Origin: a virus
DNA: 33,817 bases
Virus record (IMG/VR): IMGVR_UViG_3300026268_000006
Coordinates: 1 to 33,817 of that record
Reading direction: 5' to 3' (one strand)
Position 1 is the stretch's first letter, and every line of letters starts with the position of its first letter. Under the pieces are notes generated by a model. It had not been told where the DNA came from and made no database searches. It worked only from the letters and a program-made list of their open reading frames with translations. Below, one piece after another: positions 8,968 to 22,803 of this stretch. Both the position numbers and the translations under genes were made by a program.

Positions 8968-8972
8968 AAATA
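8965..8972 (+). promoter_or_regulatory. Possible plus-strand late-promoter octamer ATTAAATA
   Basis: ATTAAATA ends 6 bases before the ATG at 8979 and shares three bases with the minus-strand octamer. If used, the transcript would be almost leaderless, as at 2847. The match is weaker than at the other sites, so this is tentative. Confidence 0.3.
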
Positions 8973-8978
8973 TTGTTC

Positions 8979-9569
8979 ATGCTTGTAATAGGGAACGGAG
9001 AGAGTAGAAAAGATATTGACATCAACAAATATGGTGGCATAAAGGTTGGTTGTAACGCAATTTTCAGAGACTTTTATGTAAATCATTTAATTTGTTGTGA
9101 TCGCCGTATGGTTGAAGAAGCACAAAAAGAACGTAACTACGGTTCTATCTATACTAGGGCTGATTGGATAGACCAATTTAAATTATGTGGGCTAGTTCCA
9201 ATACTTCCATATAAAGGCAATACAAGACTTGACGATCCATGGCATTGGGGTAGTGGACCTTATGCAGTATTATTAGGGGCCAGCATATCTACTAAATGGA
9301 GTGGCAACCCTGAAGTACATATGATTGGGTTTGATTTAGATTCCGAAAATAATACTGTTAATAACATATATAAAGGCACAGAGAATTATAACGATGCAGA
9401 TTCAAGTCCAGTAGATCCTAGTTACTGGCTTTACCAAATTGACAAAGTATTTGAGTATTTTCCTATGGTACAATTTTACTATTATAATAATAAAGAATGG
9501 CCAACAGAACACAAGAATGTATGTAATAAAATGTTAATTGAATTTGAGATAGACAATGAGACCACCTAA
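8979..9569 (+). CDS. Rossmann-fold glycosyltransferase-like protein (GT42/MptE-like)
   Basis: A 196-residue protein that opens with a nucleotide-binding strand and loop, LVIGNGESRKDID, then KVGCNAIFRDF. This is the arrangement of GT42 sialyltransferases and of MptE/DUF115-like proteins ('GNGPS' loop, then the CN motif). Later GSGPYAVLLGA and VHMIGFDLDS match the second conserved block of those families (small-residue helix, then strand ending in GxD). It is short for GT42, so the substrate cannot be given; transfer of a sugar to a phage or host glycan is the best guess. An upstream TTG at 8973 is in frame, but the ATG at 8979 is preferred. The next gene overlaps its end by 14 bases, indicating translational coupling to the oxygenases. 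Confidence 0.6.
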   Translation: MLVIGNGESRKDIDINKYGGIKVGCNAIFRDFYVNHLICCDRRMVEEAQKERNYGSIYTRADWIDQFKLCGLVPILPYKGNTRLDDPWHWGSGPYAVLLGASISTKWSGNPEVHMIGFDLDSENNTVNNIYKGTENYNDADSSPVDPSYWLYQIDKVFEYFPMVQFYYYNNKEWPTEHKNVCNKMLIEFEIDNETT

Positions 9570-10194
9570 ACCTAGAAATTTTGATGCATTTCCAACACTA
9601 ATCAGTAGTTATGATTTAAAAGGTCACGAGTGTGAGCAAACTGTAATTGACATGATTGAAACTTATGAAACAGGTAATCATGCTTTAATACGTGAAGGAC
9701 AAAGCAGTTATATTACTGGCAACGAAATGTTTTTAAATGATAAGAGGTTAGTTAGTTTTTGGAAAACAATACAATCTTGTTGTGATGAATATTCTGAAGA
9801 AACTGGTATTGATTACACACTTATTTCTACAAGTTGGTTTAATAAACTAGCGAAGTATGGCTCAGTAGATTCTCATAGACATGAGAGAAGTGTTATTAGC
9901 GGAGCGTACTATCCTAAATGTGAAAACGGAAGTGCACCTTTAATATTTGAAAGTCCATTAGAACATTATGCAATGAATATGAGTTTTATTAAACAAACAA
10001 GATTTAGTACATACTCAGAAGTTTTTGTACCAGCTGATGGATTATTAATATTATTTCCAAGTTGGTTAAAACATTCAGTTCCGCAAACCCAAAGTGAGAA
10101 GCGTTACACAATAAGTTTTAATACAATTCGAACAGCAGACAAAGGACATCTTGCTACTGTAAAAGATTATAGAAGGGAAAAACATGAGAGCTAA
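9556..10194 (+). CDS. 2OG-Fe(II) oxygenase, first of a tandem pair
   Basis: A 212-residue protein of the phage 'putative 2OG-Fe(II) oxygenase' type (PF13759-like), a double-stranded beta-helix enzyme that hydroxylates substrates with O2 and 2-oxoglutarate. The diagnostic blocks are SWFNKLAKYG, then H107-R-H109-E followed by SGAYYP, and finally LILFPSWLKH with H173, and R183 in EKRYTISFN, which would bind 2OG. The substrate is unknown; members are common in marine T4-like phages. It overlaps the upstream glycosyltransferase-like gene by 14 bases and the downstream paralogue by 11, so the three form one coupled unit. The acidic residue follows the histidines directly (HRHE) instead of a clean HxD, and the exact ligands should be modelled. 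Confidence 0.85.
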   Translation: MRPPKPRNFDAFPTLISSYDLKGHECEQTVIDMIETYETGNHALIREGQSSYITGNEMFLNDKRLVSFWKTIQSCCDEYSEETGIDYTLISTSWFNKLAKYGSVDSHRHERSVISGAYYPKCENGSAPLIFESPLEHYAMNMSFIKQTRFSTYSEVFVPADGLLILFPSWLKHSVPQTQSEKRYTISFNTIRTADKGHLATVKDYRREKHES

Positions 10195-10855
10195 TCTTCC
10201 AGAAGGTCCATTTAATAAAGTAGAATTTAATTTGTTTCCAACTTTAGTACAAGTATTCTGCTTTGAAAACCATCCTGCTAATCCAGGTATTATTGAACTG
10301 ATGGATAATTTTGAAGAAACATCATCATGGCCAAAAGACGTAGGCAAAGGTAAAACAAGTAGTATGCATTATGATCCAGTCGGTAAAGTTCATCGAAGTA
10401 CAAATTGTTTAGACTTACCCGAGTTTGCAAAGTTAAAACGAGATATTGAAAACTGTTTAAATGATTATACTAGGACACTTGGAATGGAAGGTGTTGAACT
10501 TACGAAAAGTTGGTTTAATATTCAAGAAGCAGACGGACATGTTAACGAACATAGACACGATTTTAGTATTGTAAGTGGAGCATACTATCCGTATGTTGAC
10601 GAAGGTAGTGCTCCTATTGTTTTTAAGAATCCAAATTTAGGACCAAAAATGCACGAAGTACATGATCGGGCGACAGAGTTTACTGCTGACATAATGGAGT
10701 TTCATCCAAGATCTGGTATGCTAGTTTTATTTCCAAGTTGGTTATATCATCGAAGTTATCGCAATAAAACAGAAAAACGACTAACGATTGCTTTCAATAC
10801 AAGACATCTTCAAGTATGCTATCATGATTTGGAGAATCCGCACCAATTTAAATAG
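10184..10855 (+). CDS. 2OG-Fe(II) oxygenase, second of a tandem pair
   Basis: A 223-residue paralogue of the preceding gene with the same order of blocks: FNLFPTLVQVF at the N-terminus, KSWFNIQEADGHVNEHRHD with H123, H125 and D126, then SGAYYP, and a C-terminal LVLFPSWLYH with H189 and R199 in EKRLTIAFN. Unlike the first copy it has HRHD, giving an Asp candidate ligand. The two copies share the framework but differ clearly in the region between the SW block and the N-terminus, so they probably act on different substrates. The start overlaps the upstream gene by 11 bases. The stop at 10853-10855 is followed immediately by a TTGACA box of the next promoter. Confidence 0.87.
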   Translation: MRANLPEGPFNKVEFNLFPTLVQVFCFENHPANPGIIELMDNFEETSSWPKDVGKGKTSSMHYDPVGKVHRSTNCLDLPEFAKLKRDIENCLNDYTRTLGMEGVELTKSWFNIQEADGHVNEHRHDFSIVSGAYYPYVDEGSAPIVFKNPNLGPKMHEVHDRATEFTADIMEFHPRSGMLVLFPSWLYHRSYRNKTEKRLTIAFNTRHLQVCYHDLENPHQFK

Positions 10856-10884
10856 TTGACAAGTAATGCAAAAGACTATATAAT
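10856..10884 (+). promoter_or_regulatory. Consensus sigma70 promoter for the QueD-like gene
   Basis: TTGACA at 10856-10861 and TATAAT at 10879-10884 with a 17-base spacer are an exact consensus. The predicted leader (from about 10891 to 10954) is about 65 bases, longer than for the other genes. It holds short complementary segments (GAGG/CCTC, AATCG/CGATT) and ends in AAAGGAG. Confidence 0.8.
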
Positions 10885-10954
10885 ACAAACATGAGGACTT
10901 AAAAATCGTCGACCCTCTTTAAATACTCCGCCGATTAATTAAAAGGAGAATAAA

Positions 10955-11401
10955 ATGAAATACAAAAGCACAAAAACATACGGTAACGAAAGAGGGTTAA
11001 GTTGTACCTTCCGACAAGCAAAAGCAACCCACAGTCATTGTTCATTAATACACGGATATAGTTTAGGATTTCGATTTGAATTCGAAGCTATTGAACTTGA
11101 TGATAAAAATTGGGTTTATGACTTTGGCAATTGTAAATGGATCAAACAATATTTAGAAGACACTTTTGATCATAAATTTGCAGTTGACAAAAATGATCCT
11201 AATGTGGAAGACTTTATGGCATTAGATAAAAAAGGACTTGCAAAAGTAGTTTTAATGGACGGTGTTGGTTGTGAGAAATTTGCTGAACATGTCTTTAATT
11301 ATGTAGCACCATTAGTTGAAGAAGATACAGGCGGTCGTGTAAGACTTTCACTTGTTGAAGTTTTTGAACACGGTAGTAATAGTGCAATAGTGGAAAAATA
11401 A
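10955..11401 (+). CDS. QueD/6-pyruvoyl-tetrahydropterin-synthase-like protein
   Basis: A 148-residue T-fold protein. Canonical QueD makes 6-carboxytetrahydropterin from dihydroneopterin triphosphate, the second step to preQ0 and queuosine. Features seen: catalytic-type C29 followed by LIHG, DFGNCKWIKQYLEDTFDH with D72-H73, and a C-terminal EVFEHGSNSA that matches the pterin-binding glutamate block. However, the zinc motif HGH is HGY here (H33, Y35) and the upstream FxxAH histidine is a lysine, so the zinc site must differ (H26 or H28 may substitute). Similar HGY variants, as I recall, occur in marine phages. No queE, queC or queF lies in the window. It has its own consensus promoter and an AAAGGAG site, and the next gene starts right after its stop. 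Confidence 0.82.
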   Translation: MKYKSTKTYGNERGLSCTFRQAKATHSHCSLIHGYSLGFRFEFEAIELDDKNWVYDFGNCKWIKQYLEDTFDHKFAVDKNDPNVEDFMALDKKGLAKVVLMDGVGCEKFAEHVFNYVAPLVEEDTGGRVRLSLVEVFEHGSNSAIVEK

Positions 11402-11947
11402 ATGCGTGAACAGTTTTGGAAAGAACTAAACGAAGCTCGTAAAAACAACCAGGTCAAACATTGGCCTGGTATGTTTCCTGAAGCAAGTATTATTAACTTT
11501 GAAACAATGCTAACTATTAATCAGTATGTTTCTAGAGTTACTAATCATGATACTGTCATGGATCAATATAGTAGTCACTTGCCTGGGATCGAAACCCATA
11601 AAGAGATAAAATCCTTTTATATAGAATTTTTAGATAACTATGAACCTTATCAAACTGAAACTATAATTAATTGTTCTTTGTTTTGGAGTTTATCGGATAA
11701 ACACCATTCAATTTATATGCATCGCGATGAAGAAACTGTACTATTAATTCAAGGTGTTGGTGAAGTTGCTTATGCATTATCAAATGAAGAAGCAAGTAAA
11801 AACAGCTTAATTCAAATAAAAACTGGTGATGCATTATTGCTTCCTAGACTAATACCACACAAATCTATTCCATTAGAACCAAGAGTTACATTAAGTATTG
11901 GGGCGATGTCATCTAAGCCGGCAATGGCTACACAACCGCTAAATTAA
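11402..11947 (+). CDS. Cupin/JmjC-like 2OG oxygenase
   Basis: A 181-residue protein starting on the base after the QueD-like stop. The C-terminal half has a cupin/JmjC-type iron-site arrangement: YMHRDEETVLLIQGVGEVAY gives H-x-D, then GDALLLPRLIPHKS supplies the distal histidine, followed by EPRVTLSIG. The order (H-x-D, 'QG.GEVAY', 'GD.LLLP...PH') is that of Cupin_8/YcfD-like protein hydroxylases. It is shorter than most, and the N-terminal ~80 residues are not recognised. The substrate is unknown. It differs in fold details from the tandem pair at 9556-10855, so the island holds three oxygenase-like genes of two types. Assignment is by motif only. Confidence 0.65.
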   Translation: MREQFWKELNEARKNNQVKHWPGMFPEASIINFETMLTINQYVSRVTNHDTVMDQYSSHLPGIETHKEIKSFYIEFLDNYEPYQTETIINCSLFWSLSDKHHSIYMHRDEETVLLIQGVGEVAYALSNEEASKNSLIQIKTGDALLLPRLIPHKSIPLEPRVTLSIGAMSSKPAMATQPLN

Positions 11948-11957
11948 GGAGAACTTT

Positions 11958-12659
11958 ATGGCAAATTGTGTTGTATGCCTAAAGCACGGCGACAAATATA
12001 GTGCAGAGTATGTTAATATTTTGCACAATATGGTTTCAAGGCATCTAACTATACCTTTTAACTTTGCTGTCTTTACAGAAAATGGTGCAGGTATAAAATC
12101 CGGTATAGAAATTCATCCATTACCTGCAATTCCAAATATTAGTGGTTGGTGGTATAAACCAATGTTTTTTAATCCAGGACTAGCTATAAAAGGAACAATT
12201 CTTTACATAGACTTAGATGTTATTATTTTTGATAATATCGATAAGTTGTTTACATATAAACCTGGCGAATTTTGTGTTATACGAGATTTTAATAGATGCG
12301 TCCAATCTAATTGGGATAGGATGAATTCAAGTATTATTCGATTTAATACAGGACAACATAGTCAAGTATATGAACGTTTTATGACTGATCCAAAATATCA
12401 TGCGGCAAGATACCACGGAGATCAAGATTGGCTATATGCTAATGTAAAAACAGATTTTAACTTTTGGCCTGACGAATGGATCCAAAGTTATAAATGGGAG
12501 ATGCGGGGCAAACCTGAAATGTCTAGAATAACTGGAAAACGGAATTTTGCTACACCGGGCGAACCCAAAATACTGCCCGAAACAAGTATTGCAGTATTTC
12601 ATGGTGATCCAAATCCAAAAGATTCAATAGATCCGTGGTGCAAACAAAATTGGTATTAA
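11958..12659 (+). CDS. Glycosyltransferase (GT8-like, DxD motif)
   Basis: A 233-residue cytoplasmic protein with a GT-A organisation: N-terminal CVVCLKHGDKY, a central LYIDLDVIIFDNIDKLF with the DLD metal and sugar-nucleotide site at about residues 86-88, then SSIIRFNTG, HGDQDWLYA and a C-terminal AVFHGDPNPKD histidine motif typical of family-8-like transferases. It would move a sugar from a nucleotide donor onto a phage or host acceptor; neither donor nor acceptor can be read from the sequence. AAGGAG lies 7 bases before the ATG. It ends the enzyme island, probably on the transcript started at 10856. Confidence 0.82.
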   Translation: MANCVVCLKHGDKYSAEYVNILHNMVSRHLTIPFNFAVFTENGAGIKSGIEIHPLPAIPNISGWWYKPMFFNPGLAIKGTILYIDLDVIIFDNIDKLFTYKPGEFCVIRDFNRCVQSNWDRMNSSIIRFNTGQHSQVYERFMTDPKYHAARYHGDQDWLYANVKTDFNFWPDEWIQSYKWEMRGKPEMSRITGKRNFATPGEPKILPETSIAVFHGDPNPKDSIDPWCKQNWY

Positions 12660-12665
12660 TTTTGA

Positions 12666-12694
12666 TTGACACGTAACCCGAACTATGCTATAGT
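12666..12694 (+). promoter_or_regulatory. Extended -10 sigma70 promoter for the lysin gene
   Basis: TTGACA at 12666-12671, a 17-base spacer and TGCTATAGT (12686-12694) form a strong sigma70 promoter with an extended -10. The start point would fall near 12701, only about two bases before the ATG at 12703, so the mRNA would be leaderless. No Shine-Dalgarno sequence is present. Confidence 0.7.
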
Positions 12695-12702
12695 AATATA
12701 GT

Positions 12703-13359
12703 ATGAAAAGAATGTTTAAAAATACTAAAGTAAAATATCTTATTTTCTTCCTAGCAGTACTTGTATTAAGTATTGTTTCTTTTGGCGTGGGCACTTTCAA
12801 ACCAAACTATTTTATTCTTAATAAAATAACAGAACGTATAGAATTAGAACAATCTAAGACAGCAATTAAATTAGGGTTACACGAACCTGAATTTGTTTAT
12901 AATAGTAAAAAGACATTTACTGAAGCAGTACGACAATGTGTTCAATATTTAAACTTTACAACACCACATAGTTTACGAATTCCATCTTTAATTGTAGAAG
13001 CTCAAGCAGGACTAGAATCAGGTTGGGGTACTAGCCGATTTGCAATAGAAGGTAATGCGTTATTTGGCGTTAGAACATGGAATCCTAAATTACCTCAAAT
13101 GAAACCTAAAGATAATCCAAACGCAATATGGGGTGTTAAAGTATATAAATCTAAATGTCAGTCAATTAAAGATTATATAGACTTATTGAATACACATTCA
13201 GCATACGAAGAATTTAGAATTTTAAGAGAAGAAATGATGGAAGATAGGTCATACGATTTTAATGCGTTAGTTGATACATTAGATTTATTTTCAACAAACC
13301 CAGATTATACTAATTTATTAAAATCTACAATTAAAAAATTACTAGAAGAAGATAAGTAG
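12703..13359 (+). CDS. Membrane-anchored glucosaminidase (probable endolysin)
   Basis: A 218-residue protein with one N-terminal membrane helix (about 11-31) as a signal anchor and a periplasmic domain of the glucosaminidase/Bax family (PF01832-like), which cuts glycan strands of peptidoglycan. The family signature is clear: IVEAQAGLESGWGTSRFA with catalytic E105, then GNALFGVRTW and later YKSKCQSIKDYIDLLNTHSAY. The anchor suggests export without a holin channel and release or activation at lysis, as in signal-anchor endolysins. It has its own strong promoter and apparently no leader. A small lipobox-bearing protein gene follows 4 bases after the stop, so these may form a lysis pair. A virion role is less likely because of the anchor. 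Confidence 0.87.
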   Translation: MKRMFKNTKVKYLIFFLAVLVLSIVSFGVGTFKPNYFILNKITERIELEQSKTAIKLGLHEPEFVYNSKKTFTEAVRQCVQYLNFTTPHSLRIPSLIVEAQAGLESGWGTSRFAIEGNALFGVRTWNPKLPQMKPKDNPNAIWGVKVYKSKCQSIKDYIDLLNTHSAYEEFRILREEMMEDRSYDFNALVDTLDLFSTNPDYTNLLKSTIKKLLEEDK

Positions 13360-13363
13360 ATAT

Positions 13364-13618
13364 ATGAAAAATTTCTTAAAATGGCATAAAGGCAGAATAA
13401 CTTGGTTTAAAGAAAAAACTGGTATTTCTGATTATGGTCTATTATGGTATACATTTGTTAAAGGTGTAATAATAGGTATAATAATTATGCTAATAATTGG
13501 TTGTGAAAAACAGCCAAAACCTACATTAGGTGCCGCAGGCAAAATAATTGACTGTATGTTTAAACCTAATGATGCATGGTGCATAGAACAGAGAGAAAAA
13601 CAAAAAAATGCGAATTAA
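13364..13618 (+). CDS. Small membrane or lipoprotein-like protein next to the lysin
   Basis: An 84-residue protein. A basic N-terminus (about 1-25) leads to one hydrophobic helix (about 29-46) that ends in LIIGC, a lipobox-like sequence with cysteine at 47. A short polar tail with two more cysteines follows. If cleaved it would be a lipoprotein with a tail of about 37 residues. The long pre-sequence is unusual, and a simple membrane anchor is equally possible. Its position 4 bases after the glucosaminidase gene fits an accessory lysis role (small spanin-like or holin-like), which is inference. The family is not recognised. Confidence 0.65.
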   Translation: MKNFLKWHKGRITWFKEKTGISDYGLLWYTFVKGVIIGIIIMLIIGCEKQPKPTLGAAGKIIDCMFKPNDAWCIEQREKQKNAN

Positions 13619-13802
13619 TTCATCAGGATTGTTTATGGCTAATGTTCTTCGATCTGTAGGAACTTTATCCACAGAAACTCTAAAAAAGGTAAAATCGATA
13701 GCAAAAGTAAAATTGGATAAACATCGATTACAAGAAAAGCTACCTTTTGAACTAAAACGCACACCTAAGGACCCAGGCAATAAAGTCGATTTTATAGCCT
13801 AA
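13608..13802 (+). CDS. Small basic protein, unknown
   Basis: A 64-residue basic protein (KKVKSIAKVKLDKHRLQEKL). It overlaps the end of the previous gene by 11 bases if the first ATG is used. An in-frame ATG at 13635 has a better-placed AGGA (13625-13628) and gives a 55-residue product beginning MANVLRSVG, so that start may be the true one. There is no membrane segment or known motif. Nucleic-acid binding is possible from the charge alone. Confidence 0.5.
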   Translation: MRINSSGLFMANVLRSVGTLSTETLKKVKSIAKVKLDKHRLQEKLPFELKRTPKDPGNKVDFIA

Positions 13803-13814
13803 GGGGTTATTCTA

Positions 13815-13822
13815 CATAAATA
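13815..13822 (+). promoter_or_regulatory. Late-promoter octamer CATAAATA
   Basis: CATAAATA lies in the 54-base gap before the gene at 13857, ending 34 bases upstream of its ATG. A strong AAAGGAGA ribosome site lies between. Confidence 0.5.
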
Positions 13823-13856
13823 TACATACGACATAATTTAAAGGAGACAACCGACT

Positions 13857-14123
13857 ATGATTAATTGGTTTAAAAAACTGTTTTCAAATAAAACTGAAGA
13901 CGCCCCAGAAGTTGAGGAATCAGCTATTCGACATTGGTCAGAAAAGACTATGGGTTCAACAGTAAAAAAGGTTACAGCGAAAGCCAAAAAAGCGTTTACT
14001 AAAACTGAACTTTCTAAAATGACTAAAAAAGATTTAGAAACTTTAGGAAGAAAGCACGGTATTGAGCTAGATAGACGACTTGTTAAGTCTAAACTTGTGT
14101 CGCAATTGCATAAAAAACTATAG
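13857..14123 (+). CDS. Small protein with SAP/Rho-N-like helical C-terminus
   Basis: An 88-residue protein. The N-terminus MINWFKKLFSNK is amphipathic, a linker rich in lysine and alanine follows, and the C-terminal ~40 residues (SKMTKKDLETLGRKHGIELD, then RRLVKSKLVSQL) fit the helix-extended loop-helix of SAP/LEM/Rho-N-type domains, which often bind DNA or RNA. Small proteins of this kind are common in marine T4-like phages; function unknown. An AAAGGAGA site precedes the ATG, and a late-type octamer lies at 13815. The next small gene follows after 11 bases and starts with the similar sequence MIDWIK. Confidence 0.7.
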   Translation: MINWFKKLFSNKTEDAPEVEESAIRHWSEKTMGSTVKKVTAKAKKAFTKTELSKMTKKDLETLGRKHGIELDRRLVKSKLVSQLHKKL

Positions 14124-14134
14124 GAGTAATTATT

Positions 14135-14299
14135 ATGATTGATTGGATCAAAGAAAGATTCGCAGAACGCACATCTTGGAACGGCATCATTATTGGCGGA
14201 GCCGCATTAATTGTTATTCTAGGTATCATGCCATTATCTTCAGTTATTATCTGGGGTGCATTGGCTTGGGGTGCTTATAATATTTGGAAATCTGAATAA
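14135..14299 (+). CDS. 54-residue membrane protein (MIDWIKERF...)
   Basis: A 54-codon gene from ATG 14135 to TAA 14297-14299 with TAGGAG 8 bases upstream. The product starts MIDWIKERFAERTSWNG, has one or two short hydrophobic segments (about 17-31 and 36-48, rich in I, G, A and W) and ends KSE. Similar tiny proteins, as I recall, are widespread in cyanophages and other marine T4-like phages, with no known role. It forms a pair with the 13857 gene, is the last plus-strand gene before a strong hairpin, and converges on the minus-strand zinc-ribbon gene. Confidence 0.8.
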   Translation: MIDWIKERFAERTSWNGIIIGGAALIVILGIMPLSSVIIWGALAWGAYNIWKSE

Positions 14300-14310
14300 T
14301 CTAGATTACC

Positions 14311-14356
14311 GATAGTTTGATCGATGTTACATTTTGCTAATATCGATCATACTATC
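14311..14356. terminator. Long hairpin between convergent genes
   Basis: Arms 14311-14325 and 14342-14356 are inverted repeats of 15 bases with a single mismatch, around a 16-base loop. The minus-strand gene's stop codon (14327-14329) is in the loop. It lies just after the plus-strand 54-codon gene. Neither strand has a clean U-run, so it may act as a bidirectional terminator or an mRNA 3'-end stabiliser. Confidence 0.6.
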
Positions 14357-14614
14357 CACTCTTAAATTTAATCTTTTTCGTTGTTCAACACCACGCTTTT
14401 GGGCAAAGCGTTTAGGATTGCATTTTGGACAAACATGCGTATAATCATCGCTTAATCTCTTAGGATCGATACGTCCTTTATCTCGTATAAATTCTTCTTT
14501 ACAATTATCACACTGAAAAATTACTATAGTCTTTTTACGTTTATAAGGGTGGTGATCGCCTTTTACGCCCCTACGCATAAAGTATTGAATAGTCTGTTCT
14601 GTTCGTATAAACAT
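14327..14614 (-). CDS. Zinc-ribbon protein, minus strand
   Basis: A 95-residue basic protein with two CxxC pairs, C35-DN-C38 and C62-PK-C65, spaced 23 residues apart as in a zinc ribbon. Basic stretches lie between and after them (DKGRIDPKR, RGVEQRKRLNLR). It probably binds nucleic acid; similar small zinc-ribbon proteins occur in marine T4-like phages without a known function. Its start lies 5 bases behind a perfect minus-strand TATAAATA (14620-14627), with no ribosome site, so the message is probably leaderless. It is divergent from the tail operon and convergent with the 54-codon gene, and its stop is inside the hairpin loop. Confidence 0.75.
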   Translation of the reverse strand: MFIRTEQTIQYFMRRGVKGDHHPYKRKKTIVIFQCDNCKEEFIRDKGRIDPKRLSDDYTHVCPKCNPKRFAQKRGVEQRKRLNLRVDSMIDISKM

Positions 14615-14619
14615 ATAAC

Positions 14620-14627
14620 TATTTATA
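14620..14627 (-). promoter_or_regulatory. Perfect late-promoter octamer TATAAATA (minus)
   Basis: The minus strand reads TATAAATA, then 5 bases, then ATG (start codon at 14614). The exact T4 late consensus and the same 5-base gap as at 2834-2847 argue for a leaderless late transcript. Confidence 0.6.
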
Positions 14628-14652
14628 ATTACATTAGGATTCTAGACTATTT

Positions 14653-14660
14653 GATAAATA
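14653..14660 (+). promoter_or_regulatory. Late-promoter octamer GATAAATA for the tail-fibre operon
   Basis: GATAAATA ends 25 bases before the ATG at 14686, with AAAGGA and TTAGGAG between. It forms a divergent pair with the minus-strand octamer at 14620-14627 and probably drives the Fe-S carrier and giant fibre genes. Confidence 0.65.
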
Positions 14661-14685
14661 TAACTAACAAAGGAATTAGGAGCCA

Positions 14686-15012
14686 ATGACAGATATCGTA
14701 ACATTAACACCGTCGGCTAAAGAGCATATGAATAAAATGCTTTTAGACAATAATAACACCGTTGTACGCCTTTCTATAAAGGGTGGAGGATGTGCAGGAA
14801 TGCAATATGATTGGAGTTTATCAGACGAGGTTGAAGAGAAAGATGAAGTTATTGAATTAGATCATGGAAATTTTTGTATAGATGCAATGAGTCAAATGTA
14901 TTTGATAGGTACTACAATTAATTATAAAAAAGAAATTTTTGGATCATTTTTTGATATTGAAAACCCAGCAACTACATCAAGTTGTGGTTGCGGTGAATCG
15001 GTAGGATTTTAA
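14686..15012 (+). CDS. A-type Fe-S cluster carrier (IscA/HesB family)
   Basis: A 108-residue protein with the full A-type carrier signature: C36 in GGGCAGMQYDW and C100-G-C102 in SSCGCG near the C-terminus, the three ligands that hold and pass on an Fe-S cluster. An extra C64 is present. Length matches the family. Phage copies are known in marine T4-like phages, often beside structural genes. It is the first gene of the tail-fibre operon, 3 bases before the 2595-residue fibre gene, and has TTAGGAG upstream. It may supply clusters to a phage or host protein. A structural role in the virion is also possible, since iron in tails has been proposed, but this is not shown here. Confidence 0.93.
   Translation: MTDIVTLTPSAKEHMNKMLLDNNNTVVRLSIKGGGCAGMQYDWSLSDEVEEKDEVIELDHGNFCIDAMSQMYLIGTTINYKKEIFGSFFDIENPATTSSCGCGESVGF

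Positions 15013-22802
<7,790 letters not shown>

Positions 22803-22803
<1 letters not shown>

Noticed and set aside
8973-8978. TTG start for the 8979 gene
   Set aside because: It adds only two residues, has no ribosome site, and the ATG at 8979 begins exactly at the strand of the nucleotide-binding fold.
10891-10950. preQ1-I riboswitch upstream of the QueD-like gene
   Set aside because: GAGG...CCTC could form a short stem, but the loop is too long and the A-rich tail with the conserved pairing of the known class is missing.
13608-13634. Firm choice of ATG 13608 over ATG 13635
   Set aside because: The later ATG has the better-placed AGGA, but the overlap at 13608 is also typical of this genome, so no firm claim is made.
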